Below are positions 26,518 to 36,587 of a stretch of 64,000 nucleotides of DNA, piece after piece. The DNA lies in assembly GCF_003665435.1 (NCBI RefSeq), contig NZ_CP023407.1, positions 930,001 to 994,000 of the forward strand, read 5' to 3'. Under the pieces are notes generated by a model. That model saw only the letters and a list, made by a program, of their open reading frames with translations, was not told the origin of the DNA and did no database searches. The stretch is from Streptomyces fungicidicus (GTDB taxonomy: Bacteria > Actinomycetota > Actinomycetes > Streptomycetales > Streptomycetaceae). Position 1 is the first letter of the stretch; each line of letters starts with the position of its first letter. Position numbers and translations under genes: made by a program.

Positions 26518-28764
26518 ATGACCGTCCGTACAGCAGGCGCCGAGGCAGAAGTGGAGCTCGCCATCGGCGGAATGACCTGCGCCTCGTGCGCAGCGCGGAT
26601 CGAGAAGAAGCTCAACCGCATGGAGGGGGTCACCGCCACCGTCAACTACGCCACCGAGAAGGCCAGGGTCAGCTACGGCGGCGAGGTCACCGTCCCCGAC
26701 CTGATCGCCACCGTCGAGGCCACCGGGTACACGGCCCGGCAGCCCGCGCCACCCGACGAACCGGCCGACGGCGGGACACCCGAACCGGACGAGCTTCTGC
26801 CGCTCAGGCAGCGGCTGATCACGGCCGTGGTCCTCGCCGTGCCCGTCATAGCGATGGCCATGGTCCCCGCGCTGCAGTTCGAGTACTGGCAGTGGCTGTC
26901 GCTGACGCTGGCCGCGCCGGTCGTGACGTACGCGGCCTGGCCCTTCCACCGGGCCGCCTTCACCAACGCCCGGCACGGCGCGGCGACCATGGACACGCTG
27001 ATCTCGGTCGGCACATCGGCCGCGTTCCTGTGGTCGCTGTGGGCGCTGTTCCTCGGCACCGCGGGCACGCCCGGAATGACCCACCCCTTCGAGCTGACCA
27101 TCGCCCGCGGTGACGGCGCCGGGAACATCTACCTGGAGGCGGCGGCCGGCGTGACCGCCTTCATCCTGGCCGGACGGTACTTCGAGGCACGCGCCAAGCG
27201 GAAGGCCGGCGCGGCCCTGCGGGCGCTGCTGGAGCTGGGCGCGAAGGACGTCACGGTGCTGACGTCCGACGGCGGGGAGAAGACGGTCCCGGTGGCCGAG
27301 TTGCGCACCGGCGACCGCTTCCTGGTGCGCCCCGGCGAGAAGATCGCGACCGACGGCACCGTCGTGGAGGGCTCCTCGGCGGTGGACGCCTCGATGCTCA
27401 CCGGTGAGTCCGTGCCGGTGGAGGTGGCCGCCGGGAACCCGGTCACCGGCGCCACGGTCAACGTCGGCGGCCGGCTCGTCGTGGAGGCCACGCGGGTCGG
27501 CGGCGACACCCAGCTGGCCCGCATGGCACAGCTCGTGGAGGACGCGCAGAACGGCAAGGCCGCCGCGCAGCGGCTCGCCGACAGGATCTCCGCCGTGTTC
27601 GTGCCCGTCGTCATCGCCCTCGCCCTGGGCACCCTCGGTTTCTGGCTCGGCAACGGGGCGGGCCTCACGGCCGCGTTCACCGCCGCCGTGGCGGTCCTGA
27701 TCATCGCGTGCCCCTGCGCCCTCGGGCTCGCCACGCCCACAGCCCTGATGGTCGGCACCGGACGCGGCGCCCAGCTCGGCATCCTGATCAAGGGCCCTGA
27801 GGTGCTGGAGTCCACCCGCCGGGTCGACACGGTGGTCCTCGACAAGACGGGCACGGTGACCACGGGCCGGATGACGCTGCTGGCCGTGCACACCTCCGCC
27901 GGCACCGACGAGACCGAGGTGCTGCGGCTGGCGGGCGCACTGGAGCACAGCTCGGAGCACCCGATCGCGCGGGCCGTCGCCGACGGCGCGCGGGAGAAGG
28001 CGGGCCCGCTGCCCACCCCGGAGGACTTCGCGAACGTGCCCGGGCTCGGCGTCCAGGGCGTCGTCGAGGGCCACGCGGTCCTCGTCGGCCGGGAGGGACT
28101 GCTCCGGGAGTGGGCGCTGGAGCTGCCCGAGGACCTGAGGCGGGCCAGGGAGCGGGCCGAGGCGGCCGGGCACACCGCCGTACTGGCCGCCTGGGACGGT
28201 GAGGCGCGTGCGGTGCTGGAGATCGCCGACGCGGTGAAGGAGACCAGCCCCGAGGCGATCCGCCGGCTGCGCGCGCTCGGTCTGCGCCCGGTCCTGCTGA
28301 CCGGGGACAACGAGGCGGTGGCCCGGTCCGTCGCCCGCGAGGTGGGCATCGAGGAGGTCATCGCCGAGGTGCTGCCGCAGGACAAGGTGGACGTCGTCAA
28401 GCGGCTGCAGGCGGAGGGCCGTTCGGTCGCCATGGTCGGCGACGGGGTGAACGACGCGGCGGCGCTCGCACAGGCCGACCTGGGCCTGGCCATGGGCACC
28501 GGCACGGACGCCGCGATCGAGGCCGGCGACCTGACCCTGGTCCGCGGGGACCTGCGGGCCGCGGCGGACGCCATCCGGCTCGCCCGCCGCACCCTCGGCA
28601 CGATCCGGTCCAACCTCTTCTGGGCCTTCGCCTACAACGTCGCCGCCCTGCCGCTCGCCGCGGCCGGACTGCTCAACCCGATGATCGCCGGAGCGGCGAT
28701 GGCGTTCTCCTCGGTCTTCGTGGTCGGCAACTCGCTGCGCCTGCGAACCTTCCGGGCCGGCTGA
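26518..28764 (+). CDS. copA: Copper-exporting P1B-type ATPase
   Basis: 748 residues. One N-terminal heavy-metal domain with GMTCASC (Cys21, Cys24), eight membrane segments, the actuator TGES loop, the Cu(I) channel motif CPC (398-400), phosphorylation site DKTGT (Asp442), nucleotide-domain HP motif (SSEHPIAR) and hinge GDGVND (about 641). It exports Cu(I) from the cytoplasm. ATG 26518 follows GGGAG by six bases; an in-frame upstream extension exists but crosses the operators. Neither csoR nor copZ is next door, so the repressor must be encoded elsewhere. Confidence 0.95.
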   Translation: MTVRTAGAEAEVELAIGGMTCASCAARIEKKLNRMEGVTATVNYATEKARVSYGGEVTVPDLIATVEATGYTARQPAPPDEPADGGTPEPDELLPLRQRLITAVVLAVPVIAMAMVPALQFEYWQWLSLTLAAPVVTYAAWPFHRAAFTNARHGAATMDTLISVGTSAAFLWSLWALFLGTAGTPGMTHPFELTIARGDGAGNIYLEAAAGVTAFILAGRYFEARAKRKAGAALRALLELGAKDVTVLTSDGGEKTVPVAELRTGDRFLVRPGEKIATDGTVVEGSSAVDASMLTGESVPVEVAAGNPVTGATVNVGGRLVVEATRVGGDTQLARMAQLVEDAQNGKAAAQRLADRISAVFVPVVIALALGTLGFWLGNGAGLTAAFTAAVAVLIIACPCALGLATPTALMVGTGRGAQLGILIKGPEVLESTRRVDTVVLDKTGTVTTGRMTLLAVHTSAGTDETEVLRLAGALEHSSEHPIARAVADGAREKAGPLPTPEDFANVPGLGVQGVVEGHAVLVGREGLLREWALELPEDLRRARERAEAAGHTAVLAAWDGEARAVLEIADAVKETSPEAIRRLRALGLRPVLLTGDNEAVARSVAREVGIEEVIAEVLPQDKVDVVKRLQAEGRSVAMVGDGVNDAAALAQADLGLAMGTGTDAAIEAGDLTLVRGDLRAAADAIRLARRTLGTIRSNLFWAFAYNVAALPLAAAGLLNPMIAGAAMAFSSVFVVGNSLRLRTFRAG

Positions 28765-28859
28765 ACGTTCCCGTGTGGATCATGAGTACCGTGGGCACCT
28801 GGTGATTCCCGCCCGACGGGCGGGCAGGCAACCCCACGACGCCACCGCGGGAGAGACAG

Positions 28860-29540
28860 ATGAGCGAGCCGCCCACCACCGACCAGGACGTCACCCGTCC
28901 GCTCACCACGCCGGTACCGCCCGCCGACGGGTTGCGCAGGGTCGCCTCCGCGGTGCTCGGCGACCTCCGGGCCGTGGACGGCGCCCTGTACGCGGCGGTC
29001 GCCGCCACGCCGACGCCGACCCTGGACCGCGCCCTGCGCCGGCTCTCCCACACGGCCGACCACTCCAAGATCTCCTTCGCCATCGCCGGCGCGCTCGCCC
29101 TGTGCGGGGCCCGGCCGCGGCGGGCGGCGCTCGCCGGTGTGGGGGCCGTCGCGGTGGCGTCGGCGTCGGCCAATCTGCTGGGCAAGCGGCTGGTCCGGCG
29201 GGCGCGGCCGGACCGGGAGGCGGCGCGGGTGACCCTGGACCGGCATGTGCCGATGCCGACGTCGGCGTCGTTCCCCTCGGGGCACACGGCGTCGGCGGTC
29301 GCGTTCGCCACGGCGGTGGGTACGGTGCTGCCCGCGGCGTCGGTGCCGTTGGGGGCGTTGGCCTGTGCGGTGGGGTACTCCCGTGTGCACACCGGTGTGC
29401 ACTATCCGGGGGATGTGGCGGCCGGGGCGATTCTGGGCATCGCCAGCGCCGCGACCGCGCTGGCTGTGGCGACGGCGCAGTTGCCGGCGTCGTTCGTGCC
29501 CGGTGGGGTGCGGCGGGTACTGCGGAGCGGAGGGGCTTGA
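28860..29540 (+). CDS. PAP2-family membrane phosphatase
   Basis: 226 residues. The three PAP2 motifs are present in order: KRLVRRARP (near 115), FPSGHTAS (near 138) and SRVHTGVHYPGD (near 178). About four or five membrane helices. Family members remove phosphate from lipid phosphates such as undecaprenyl- or phosphatidic-acid-type substrates at the membrane. ATG 28860 follows GGGAGAG. The stretch between copA and this gene contains a short GC hairpin (28808-28824). Confidence 0.88.
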   Translation: MSEPPTTDQDVTRPLTTPVPPADGLRRVASAVLGDLRAVDGALYAAVAATPTPTLDRALRRLSHTADHSKISFAIAGALALCGARPRRAALAGVGAVAVASASANLLGKRLVRRARPDREAARVTLDRHVPMPTSASFPSGHTASAVAFATAVGTVLPAASVPLGALACAVGYSRVHTGVHYPGDVAAGAILGIASAATALAVATAQLPASFVPGGVRRVLRSGGA

Positions 29541-30011
29541 CCGGTGGGTCAGCCCCCGCGCCCCGGCACGGTACGTAGCTGCCCGGCGGGAGTGTGGGCC
29601 GGGGGGTGTTGCGCAGCCCGGCGCCTACGGGGTGCCGTCGCGCCCACCCGTGCCGCCCCAGCGGCACGACTGCCCGCGGAGAACGGGGGTGCGGCAGCCC
29701 ACGGAGAACGGGAGTGCGGCAGCCCGCGGAGAACGAGGGTGCGGCTGCCCGCGGAGAACGGGGGTGCGGCTGCCCGCGGAGTGCCGGGGGCGGCGGTGGT
29801 GCTGCCCGCGGAGTGCCGCGGGTGGCGGTGGTGCTGCTGCCCGCGGAAACGACGGGCGTGAGCCGCGTACGGCGGTAAGGGGACGGGGCGGGGGTGGGCG
29901 CCCGCAGTGGCTGGCGCGTCCGCGCCCCGCACCCCTTTCAGCAGGCGTGATCCGCGCCAGTCCGAGGACGCCCACCCCCGACCCGGCCCCGCCCCACCCA
30001 CCGCCCCCCGC
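29541..30011. other. 471-bp convergent intergenic region with tandem repeats
   Basis: No credible gene: frames are open only because the sequence is GC-rich. The middle (29672-29846) is a tandem repeat. The flanks are low-complexity, C-rich near 29990-30011. It separates the PAP2 gene from the convergent PmoA-like gene and presumably holds their termination signals. Confidence 0.6.
29672..29846. repeat. 25-bp tandem repeat with degenerate longer copies
   Basis: Four units of exactly 25 bp begin at 29672, 29697, 29722 and 29747, each starting GCCCGCGGAGAACG (or CCCACGG). Two diverged units of 32 and 35 bp (29772, 29804) and a partial one from 29839 follow. The period is not a multiple of three, which argues against coding. 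Confidence 0.85.
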
Positions 30012-30932
30012 TCACCACGACAAACCGTCCAGATACTCCCCGACCCGCTCCCGCCCCCACGCCCCGTCCGCCACCACGATCCGATACCGGTACCCGAACG
30101 ACTCCCCCGGCGCCAGCCCGAACTCCTCGAAGAACGCCCACGAGAACGCCACCGACGGAACGGGCTCCGCCCGCACGAACCAGTGCGAGGGATGAATTGC
30201 CCTCCCCTCGTCAAGATTCTCCGGCGCATGCGCGAACACCACCGTCGAGTGCGCGTCCACCTCGTCGTGCTCGCCCGTGAAGGCCAGCCACGCCCCCTGC
30301 GCCCCCATCAGATCCCCGGCCCCAGAGCCGGCGGCCCCGAAGACCGTCCCCCCGGTGAAGTCCCGCGGCCCGCGCCACTGCAGCCCGGTGTAGCCGGCCA
30401 TCTCCCGCCCCGCAGTGGTCGGAGACCCGAACCGCAGAGCCGCCTCCCGCACATTGGTGAGCCGGATCGACCAGTCCAGCACCCACGCCCCCGCCGCCTC
30501 GTCCACCGAGTGAACGCTCAGCCCGCGTGCCTCCCGCGCCCACTCCGCCCCGCCATTTTCGACCCACGTGAGGTCCTCGACGAGGTCGAGCCGGCCGTCC
30601 CCCACCTCGAACGCGGAGAACCCGTCATGCCGCATCGACCCGACACGCTCCGGCAGCGGCAGATAACCACGCCCGTGCACATACGAGTTGCCGCCCCAGA
30701 AGTTCTGCCCCGACAGATGACTCGCCGTCATCTGCAGCCCCTTGTGCCAGCGGTGATCACTGGGCCGGTACCCGGTCACGGTACGCCCGCCCAGCGTACG
30801 CACCGGATGCGCATACGGCTTGCGCGACTCGAACGCCTCGGAATCGGGCCGGTAGACATACCGCAGGATCTCCGTGCCCCCCACCGCGACCGCCACCGCC
30901 TCCCCGTGCAGATGGCTGACCCGCATGCTCAT
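30012..30932 (-). CDS. PmoA-like (DUF6807) carbohydrate-associated protein
   Basis: 306 residues. Recognisable segments of the so-called PmoA family: RYVYRPDSEAFESRKPYAHPVRTL, SDHRWHKGLQM, GYTGLQWRGPRDF and HPSHWFVRAEP. Despite the name these are not methane oxygenases; they resemble galactose-mutarotase-like beta sandwiches and travel with Gfo/Idh/MocA dehydrogenases in sugar operons. Its ATG overlaps the stop of the upstream gene (ATGA), so translation is coupled. Likely handles the same sugar or sugar derivative as the dehydrogenase. Confidence 0.8.
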   Translation of the reverse strand: MSMRVSHLHGEAVAVAVGGTEILRYVYRPDSEAFESRKPYAHPVRTLGGRTVTGYRPSDHRWHKGLQMTASHLSGQNFWGGNSYVHGRGYLPLPERVGSMRHDGFSAFEVGDGRLDLVEDLTWVENGGAEWAREARGLSVHSVDEAAGAWVLDWSIRLTNVREAALRFGSPTTAGREMAGYTGLQWRGPRDFTGGTVFGAAGSGAGDLMGAQGAWLAFTGEHDEVDAHSTVVFAHAPENLDEGRAIHPSHWFVRAEPVPSVAFSWAFFEEFGLAPGESFGYRYRIVVADGAWGRERVGEYLDGLSW

Positions 30933-32044
30933 ACGCCCTCCCCGGGCGCCCAGTCGGGATGCCCGCCGTGCATCGCCGCATGGAACGGATCCCCCGCACC
31001 GATCTCACCGGCCCGCACCGGCCGCCCGGTGAACGCGGCCTTGTACAGCGCGGCGGCGAATTCCAGCGTCCCCCGTGCCTCCGCCCCGCTGCCCGGCGGC
31101 CTCACCCCGGCGTCGTACGCGTCGAGGAAAGCACCCAGCTGAGCCGTGTGCGAGCTGGGCACGTCCTTCGCGGGAGCGCGCCAGGCCGCGACGCGCTCAC
31201 CCGGAACGTGCCGCGCCGGGGTGTAGACCCAGTCGTCGTTGCCGTGCCCGTACAAATGAGTGAGCTCGACCGTCGCGTCGGCGCAGTCGACCCGGATCCG
31301 GCTCACCTCGTCCGGCGAGAGCACGGTGTTCACCACCGTGGCGAGCGCGCCGCCGCGGAAGCGGACCAGGGCGGTGGAGACATCTTCCCCCTCGGTGTCG
31401 TGAACCAGGCGCGCCGCCATCGCCCGCACCTCCTCCCACTCCCCCAGCAGATGCAGCATCAGGTCGAACTGGTGGATGCCGTGCCCCATCGTCGGCCCGC
31501 CGCCCTCGGTGGCCCAACGCCCCCGCCACGGCACGGAGTAGTACGCCGCGTCCCGGTACCAGGTGGTCTGGCAGTGCGCGACCAGCGGAGCGCCCAGCTC
31601 ACCGCTCCGGATCAGTTCACGCGCGTGGGCGGCGCCGGAGCCGTAGCGGTGCTGGAAGATGACGGACGCGTAGGCGCCCGACGCCTCCTCGGCGGCCGCG
31701 ATGTCGTCGTACTCGGCGAGCGACAGGCACAGCGGCTTCTCGCACAGCACCCAGGCGCCCGCCTTGAGCGCGGCCACCGTCTGCTCCCGGTGGAGCGACG
31801 GCGGGGTCCCGATCAGCACCAGGTCCGGCCGTACGGCGTCGAGCATCGCGTCCATCGAGGTGAACCCGGCGACCCGCTCCCCGGCGGACGCGCGGAAGTC
31901 GTCGAGCCTGCCCTGGTCCACGTCGACGGCGGCGACCAGTTCCACGCGGTCGGCGTGGTCGCGCAGCGCGGGCAGATGGCCCCCGCTCACGATGGCGCCG
32001 GTGCCGACGACGGCGACCCGACGGCGGACGGGTGACAAGGACAT
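30929..32044 (-). CDS. Gfo/Idh/MocA-family oxidoreductase
   Basis: 371 residues. N-terminal Rossmann fold (GTGAIVSGGHLPAL at 13-26) and the family's CEKPLCLSL motif near residue 100 that carries the catalytic/cofactor lysine. GHGIHQFDLMLHLLG in the C-terminal domain holds the usual catalytic His. NAD(P)-dependent oxidation or reduction of a sugar or inositol-like substrate in the cytoplasm. ATG 32044 follows AGGAG. First gene of a two-gene operon with the PmoA-like gene, controlled by a LacI-type operator at 32083. Confidence 0.88.
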   Translation of the reverse strand: MSLSPVRRRVAVVGTGAIVSGGHLPALRDHADRVELVAAVDVDQGRLDDFRASAGERVAGFTSMDAMLDAVRPDLVLIGTPPSLHREQTVAALKAGAWVLCEKPLCLSLAEYDDIAAAEEASGAYASVIFQHRYGSGAAHARELIRSGELGAPLVAHCQTTWYRDAAYYSVPWRGRWATEGGGPTMGHGIHQFDLMLHLLGEWEEVRAMAARLVHDTEGEDVSTALVRFRGGALATVVNTVLSPDEVSRIRVDCADATVELTHLYGHGNDDWVYTPARHVPGERVAAWRAPAKDVPSSHTAQLGAFLDAYDAGVRPPGSGAEARGTLEFAAALYKAAFTGRPVRAGEIGAGDPFHAAMHGGHPDWAPGEGV

Positions 32045-32082
32045 AGGGCGCTCCTAGGAACAACGGCGGACGACCCAGCGCC

Positions 32083-32096
32083 AGAAAGCGCTTTCT
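32083..32096. promoter_or_regulatory. LacI-family operator
   Basis: Perfect 14-bp palindrome AGAAAGCGCTTTCT with the central CG typical of LacI/GalR repressors. It overlaps the region just downstream of the expected start point of the Gfo/Idh operon. Confidence 0.75.
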
Positions 32097-32105
32097 CGCA
32101 CGCCG

Positions 32106-32134
32106 ACCCTAGGCCCGCCCGCAGACCAGGACAA
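32106..32134 (-). promoter_or_regulatory. Promoter of the Gfo/Idh-PmoA-like operon
   Basis: Minus-strand -35 TTGTCC (32129-32134), 17-bp spacer, -10 TAGGGT (32106-32111). Start of transcription expected near 32099, immediately before the LacI-type operator. Confidence 0.55.
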
Positions 32135-32154
32135 GCCCGTACCCGAATGCGGGA

Positions 32155-33030
32155 TCAGCCCCACACCACGGAGTCGGGGCCACGCCTCCCACCCGCGCCC
32201 CCACCCGCACCCCGCCCCTCGCCGCCCGCGACGCCGGCGCCACCCGCGCCGCCCCGCCGCCCGAGCGAAGCCCGAACCCCGGCACCCCGTCCCCCGCCCA
32301 TGCCCATGCCCATACCCAGGAACCGGTACCGCCGCTCCGGCCGCCCCGTCACCCCGTACCGCAGCGACACCTCCACGGTGCCCACGGTGTGGAAGTGCTC
32401 CAGATACCGTCGGGCACTGACCCGCGAGACCCCGGTGAGACCGGCGCACTCGGTGGCTGACAGGGTGCCGTCGGCCTCGCGCAGGGTGCGTTCGATCAGC
32501 CCCGCGGTCTCCGCGCTCATGCCCTTGGGCAGCACCGGTGCCACCGGCCCCGCCGCCCCTGCCGCCCCCGCCAGCACCCGGTCGACGTCCGCCTGCCCCC
32601 GCACCACCGTGTCGCGCAGCCGGCCGCGCTGCACGGCGTAGCGCTCCAGGCGCCCGCGCAGGTCCTCGAAGTCGAAGGGCTTGAGCAGATAGTCGACGAC
32701 CCCGTGCCGTACCGCGCCGCGCACCGCGTCCGCCTCGCGGGCGGCGCTGATGACCATCACGTCGCAGTCGTGCCCGGCGGCGCGCAGCCGGGGGATGACG
32801 TCCAGCCCGAAGACGTCGGGCAGGTAGAGGTCGAGCAGCACCAGATCGGGACGGAGTCCCTCCACCGCGGCGAGAGCCTGCTCACCGGTCCCGGGGACAC
32901 CGACGACCCGGAACGCGTCGAGGCGTTCCACGTAGGCGCGGTGCACCCGGGCCACCCGGAAGTCGTCGTCGACCACGAGCACGTCGATCGCCTCCACGGC
33001 CGCGTGCCGCTCGTCCCGCGCGCTGCCCAC
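32155..33030 (-). CDS. CitB/DctR-type response regulator (orphan)
   Basis: 291 residues. Receiver domain (about 15-130) with VLVVDDDFRVARVH, phospho-acceptor Asp in LVLLDLYLPD and a KPFDF segment. A helix-turn-helix output (about 175-230: ATECAGLTGVSRVSARRYLEH) is that of citrate/C4-dicarboxylate regulators. A ~50-residue Gly/Arg-rich tail closes the protein. GTG 33030 has AAGGAG upstream. Divergent from tctCBA, which it probably controls. No sensor kinase is adjacent on either side, unlike the usual paired arrangement. Confidence 0.85.
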   Translation of the reverse strand: MGSARDERHAAVEAIDVLVVDDDFRVARVHRAYVERLDAFRVVGVPGTGEQALAAVEGLRPDLVLLDLYLPDVFGLDVIPRLRAAGHDCDVMVISAAREADAVRGAVRHGVVDYLLKPFDFEDLRGRLERYAVQRGRLRDTVVRGQADVDRVLAGAAGAAGPVAPVLPKGMSAETAGLIERTLREADGTLSATECAGLTGVSRVSARRYLEHFHTVGTVEVSLRYGVTGRPERRYRFLGMGMGMGGGRGAGVRASLGRRGGAGGAGVAGGEGRGAGGGAGGRRGPDSVVWG

Positions 33031-33330
33031 CGTTCCCGCTCCTTCCGTCAGGTCCGACCACAGACCCCCACACCGCACCGCACCACGAGACACGGCGCGC
33101 CGCCCCCACCACCCCACGGTGGCCGGAACCGCCCATCATGGCCCCCACCTGCGGCCGGGGAAAGAGCCATACGCCACGGACCCCGCAGCGCTGACGCAAT
33201 GACCACAACCTCCATTGGTTCCGCAAGCGCGACAGCCCCGCGGCACGCGGGCACCATGTGGCCCGCGTCACCCTCCCCCCACAGGGCCCGGCGCGACTCC
33301 CAGACGACCGACCGACAGGTGGTGGCACTC
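33031..33330. promoter_or_regulatory. 300-bp divergent region between response regulator and tctC
   Basis: No gene seen. It should hold both divergent promoters, but no clear -35/-10 pair or symmetric operator stands out. In-frame codons upstream of tctC extend across it without a ribosome site. Confidence 0.4.
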
Positions 33331-34314
33331 GTGCGCCTGCGCACACCCCTCGCCCTGCTCGGGGCCGCCGTGCTCGTACTCGTGGGCCCGCCGCTGCTCA
33401 CGACGGGCAGCGGCGCCGACGCCGGCACGCAGATCCCCGGTCTGCGCTTCATGGTTCCCAACTCGCCGGGCGGCGGCTACGACATCACGGCCCGGACGGC
33501 CGCGAAGAACGCCGAGGACGCCGGACTCACCCACACCATCGAGGTGTTCAACCTGCCCGGCGCCGGCGGCACCGTGGGCCTGAGCCGGCTGGTGAGCGAG
33601 CACGGCAACGGCAAGCTCGCCATGTCGATGGGCCTGGGCGTGGTCGGCGCCGTCCGTTCCAACGACGCGCCGAAGACCCTGGCGGACACCACCCCGATCG
33701 CCCGGCTCACCGAGGAGCAGGACGTCGTCGTGGTCGCCAAGGACTCCCCGTACAAGACGATCGGCGATCTGATCGGCGCCTGGAAGGAGAACCCCGGCAA
33801 GCACCCGGTGGGCGGCGGCTCCTCCCCCGGCGGTCCCGACCACCTCGCGCCGATGCTGATGGCACGGGCCGCCGGGATCCCCCCGAAGGAGGTCAACTAC
33901 ATCCCCTTCGACGGCGGCGGCGAACTGCTCGCCTCGATCCTCGGGAACAAGGTCGCCTTCGGTGTCTCCGGCGTCGGCGAGTACCTCGACCAGATCAGGT
34001 CCGGTGAGCTGCGCCTGCTCGCGGTCACCGGCCCGGAGCGGGTCGCCGGCCTCGACGCGCCGACGCTCCAGGAGGCGGGCTACGAGGTGAGTTTCACCAA
34101 CTGGCGCGGCATCGTCGCTCCGCCCGGCCTCACCGACGCCGAGCGCGACAAGCTCGTACGCCTGGTGCGGGAGCTGCACGACTCGGACGAGTGGCGGGAG
34201 TCGATGAAGCGCAACGGCTGGGACGACGCCTTCCTGACCGGCGAGAAGTTCGGCGCGTTCCTGGACGCCGAGGACAAGCGCGTGGTCTCGGTACTGAAGG
34301 AGCTCGGACTGTGA
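33331..34314 (+). CDS. tctC: Tripartite tricarboxylate transporter, substrate-binding protein
   Basis: 327 residues. Signal-type N-terminus (VRLRTPLALLGAAVLVLVG) without a lipobox, then the TctC fold: FMVPNSPGGGYDITAR, NLPGAGG, VVVAKDSPYKT and a long hinge. It captures carboxylates outside the membrane and delivers them to TctAB. GTG 33331 is chosen because the signal peptide then starts properly and AGGTGG is nine bases upstream; earlier in-frame GTGs exist at 33319 and 33322. Its stop overlaps the start of tctB. Confidence 0.88.
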   Translation: MRLRTPLALLGAAVLVLVGPPLLTTGSGADAGTQIPGLRFMVPNSPGGGYDITARTAAKNAEDAGLTHTIEVFNLPGAGGTVGLSRLVSEHGNGKLAMSMGLGVVGAVRSNDAPKTLADTTPIARLTEEQDVVVVAKDSPYKTIGDLIGAWKENPGKHPVGGGSSPGGPDHLAPMLMARAAGIPPKEVNYIPFDGGGELLASILGNKVAFGVSGVGEYLDQIRSGELRLLAVTGPERVAGLDAPTLQEAGYEVSFTNWRGIVAPPGLTDAERDKLVRLVRELHDSDEWRESMKRNGWDDAFLTGEKFGAFLDAEDKRVVSVLKELGL

Positions 34315-34904
34315 CGACCCCGACCACGGGCCCCACGGACCCCACGGACCCCACGGACCCCACGGACCCCACCAACTCCACCGCCCCCACCGGGACGCCC
34401 GCAGCCGAGCGGCGCTCCTGGCTCCGCGACCACTCCGAACTCGGCGTCTGCGCCCTGCTGCTGGCCCTCGGCGTGCTCGTCCTGGGCGACGCCCTCACCA
34501 TGGACGTCGACATCACCCAGCGCGGGCCGGTCGGCCCGAAGACCGTGCCGGTCGTCGTCGGCGCCGGACTGCTCCTCGTCGCCGCCCTGCTCGCGGTCGA
34601 CGTGCTGCGCGGCGGCCGGGGCCAGGCCGAGTCCGGGGAGGACGTCGACCTGTCCGAACCCGCCGACTGGCGTACGGTCCTGCTGCTCACCGGGGTCTTC
34701 CTCGGCTTCGCCGTCCTCATCGAACCGCTGGGGTTCCCGGTCGCCGGGGCGCTGCTCTTCTGGGGCGCGGCCTTCGTGCTCGGTAGCCGCAGACTCGACC
34801 GCGATCCGCTGATCGCGGCGGTGATCTCCCTCGTCACCTACGCCGTGTTCAACAACCTGCTCGGAGTGCCGCTCCCCGGCGGCCCGCTGATGGGAGTGCT
34901 GTGA
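34311..34904 (+). CDS. tctB: Tripartite tricarboxylate transporter, small membrane subunit
   Basis: 197 residues. The cytoplasmic N-terminus contains a Thr-Asp-Pro tandem repeat encoded by four exact 9-bp units. About four membrane helices follow (46-65, 80-103, 122-140, 145-190), as in TctB. GTG start overlaps the tctC stop (GTGA), indicating translational coupling. The repeat is unusual for the family and may vary in copy number between strains. Confidence 0.85.
   Translation: MTTPTTGPTDPTDPTDPTDPTNSTAPTGTPAAERRSWLRDHSELGVCALLLALGVLVLGDALTMDVDITQRGPVGPKTVPVVVGAGLLLVAALLAVDVLRGGRGQAESGEDVDLSEPADWRTVLLLTGVFLGFAVLIEPLGFPVAGALLFWGAAFVLGSRRLDRDPLIAAVISLVTYAVFNNLLGVPLPGGPLMGVL
34331..34366 (+). 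repeat. 9-bp coding microsatellite in tctB
   Basis: Four exact copies of CCCCACGGA, in frame, encoding repeated Thr-Asp-Pro; partial copies flank it. Confidence 0.9.
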
Positions 34905-34905
34905 C

Positions 34906-36399
<1,494 letters not shown>

Positions 36400-36418
36400 T
36401 CGAACGCGGATTTCGACG

Positions 36419-36451
36419 GTCGGGGCGCGGCACGCGAGGCCGCGCCCCGAC
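36419..36451 (+). terminator. Terminator of tctCBA
   Basis: Perfect 13-bp arms (GTCGGGGCGCGGC) with a seven-base loop, 20 bp after the tctA stop. Confidence 0.75.
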
Positions 36452-36497
36452 GGTGTGCGCGGGCCGTGGCGCCGGGGCCGCGATCCCGTCCGGGCCC

Positions 36498-36509
36498 TTG
36501 ACGCGTCAA
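36498..36509. promoter_or_regulatory. Palindrome and possible -35 upstream of the esterase gene
   Basis: Perfect 12-bp palindrome TTGACGCGTCAA. Its first six bases could serve as a -35, but no good -10 is found at 16-18 bp. Could be a second operator. Confidence 0.4.
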
Positions 36510-36534
36510 TGACAACAGTGGCTTGATGGCGACA

Positions 36535-36548
36535 TGGGAGCGCTCCCA
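36535..36548. promoter_or_regulatory. CebR box
   Basis: TGGGAGCGCTCCCA, the exact cellobiose-repressor (CebR) operator of Streptomyces, within a longer 18-bp palindrome (36533-36550). It lies 40 bp before the esterase start. Cellobiose would be expected to relieve repression. Confidence 0.88.
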
Positions 36549-36587
36549 TGTCATCTCACCCCAGGGAAACCCAGGGAAGGGGAACCC

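Noticed and set aside
28808..28824. Terminator after copA
   Set aside because: Arms of 8 bp around one base are too short and lie within the leader of the next gene.
29672..29846. CRISPR array
   Set aside because: Repeats are directly adjacent, with no unique spacers and no cas genes.
29245..30195. Frame continuing through the 25-bp repeats as a repeat protein
   Set aside because: The repeat length is not a multiple of three, no ribosome site exists, and the composition is Arg/Pro shadow.
32155..33330. Hidden histidine kinase for the CitB-type regulator
   Set aside because: No frame in the adjacent intergenic space has a kinase H-box or ATP-binding motif.
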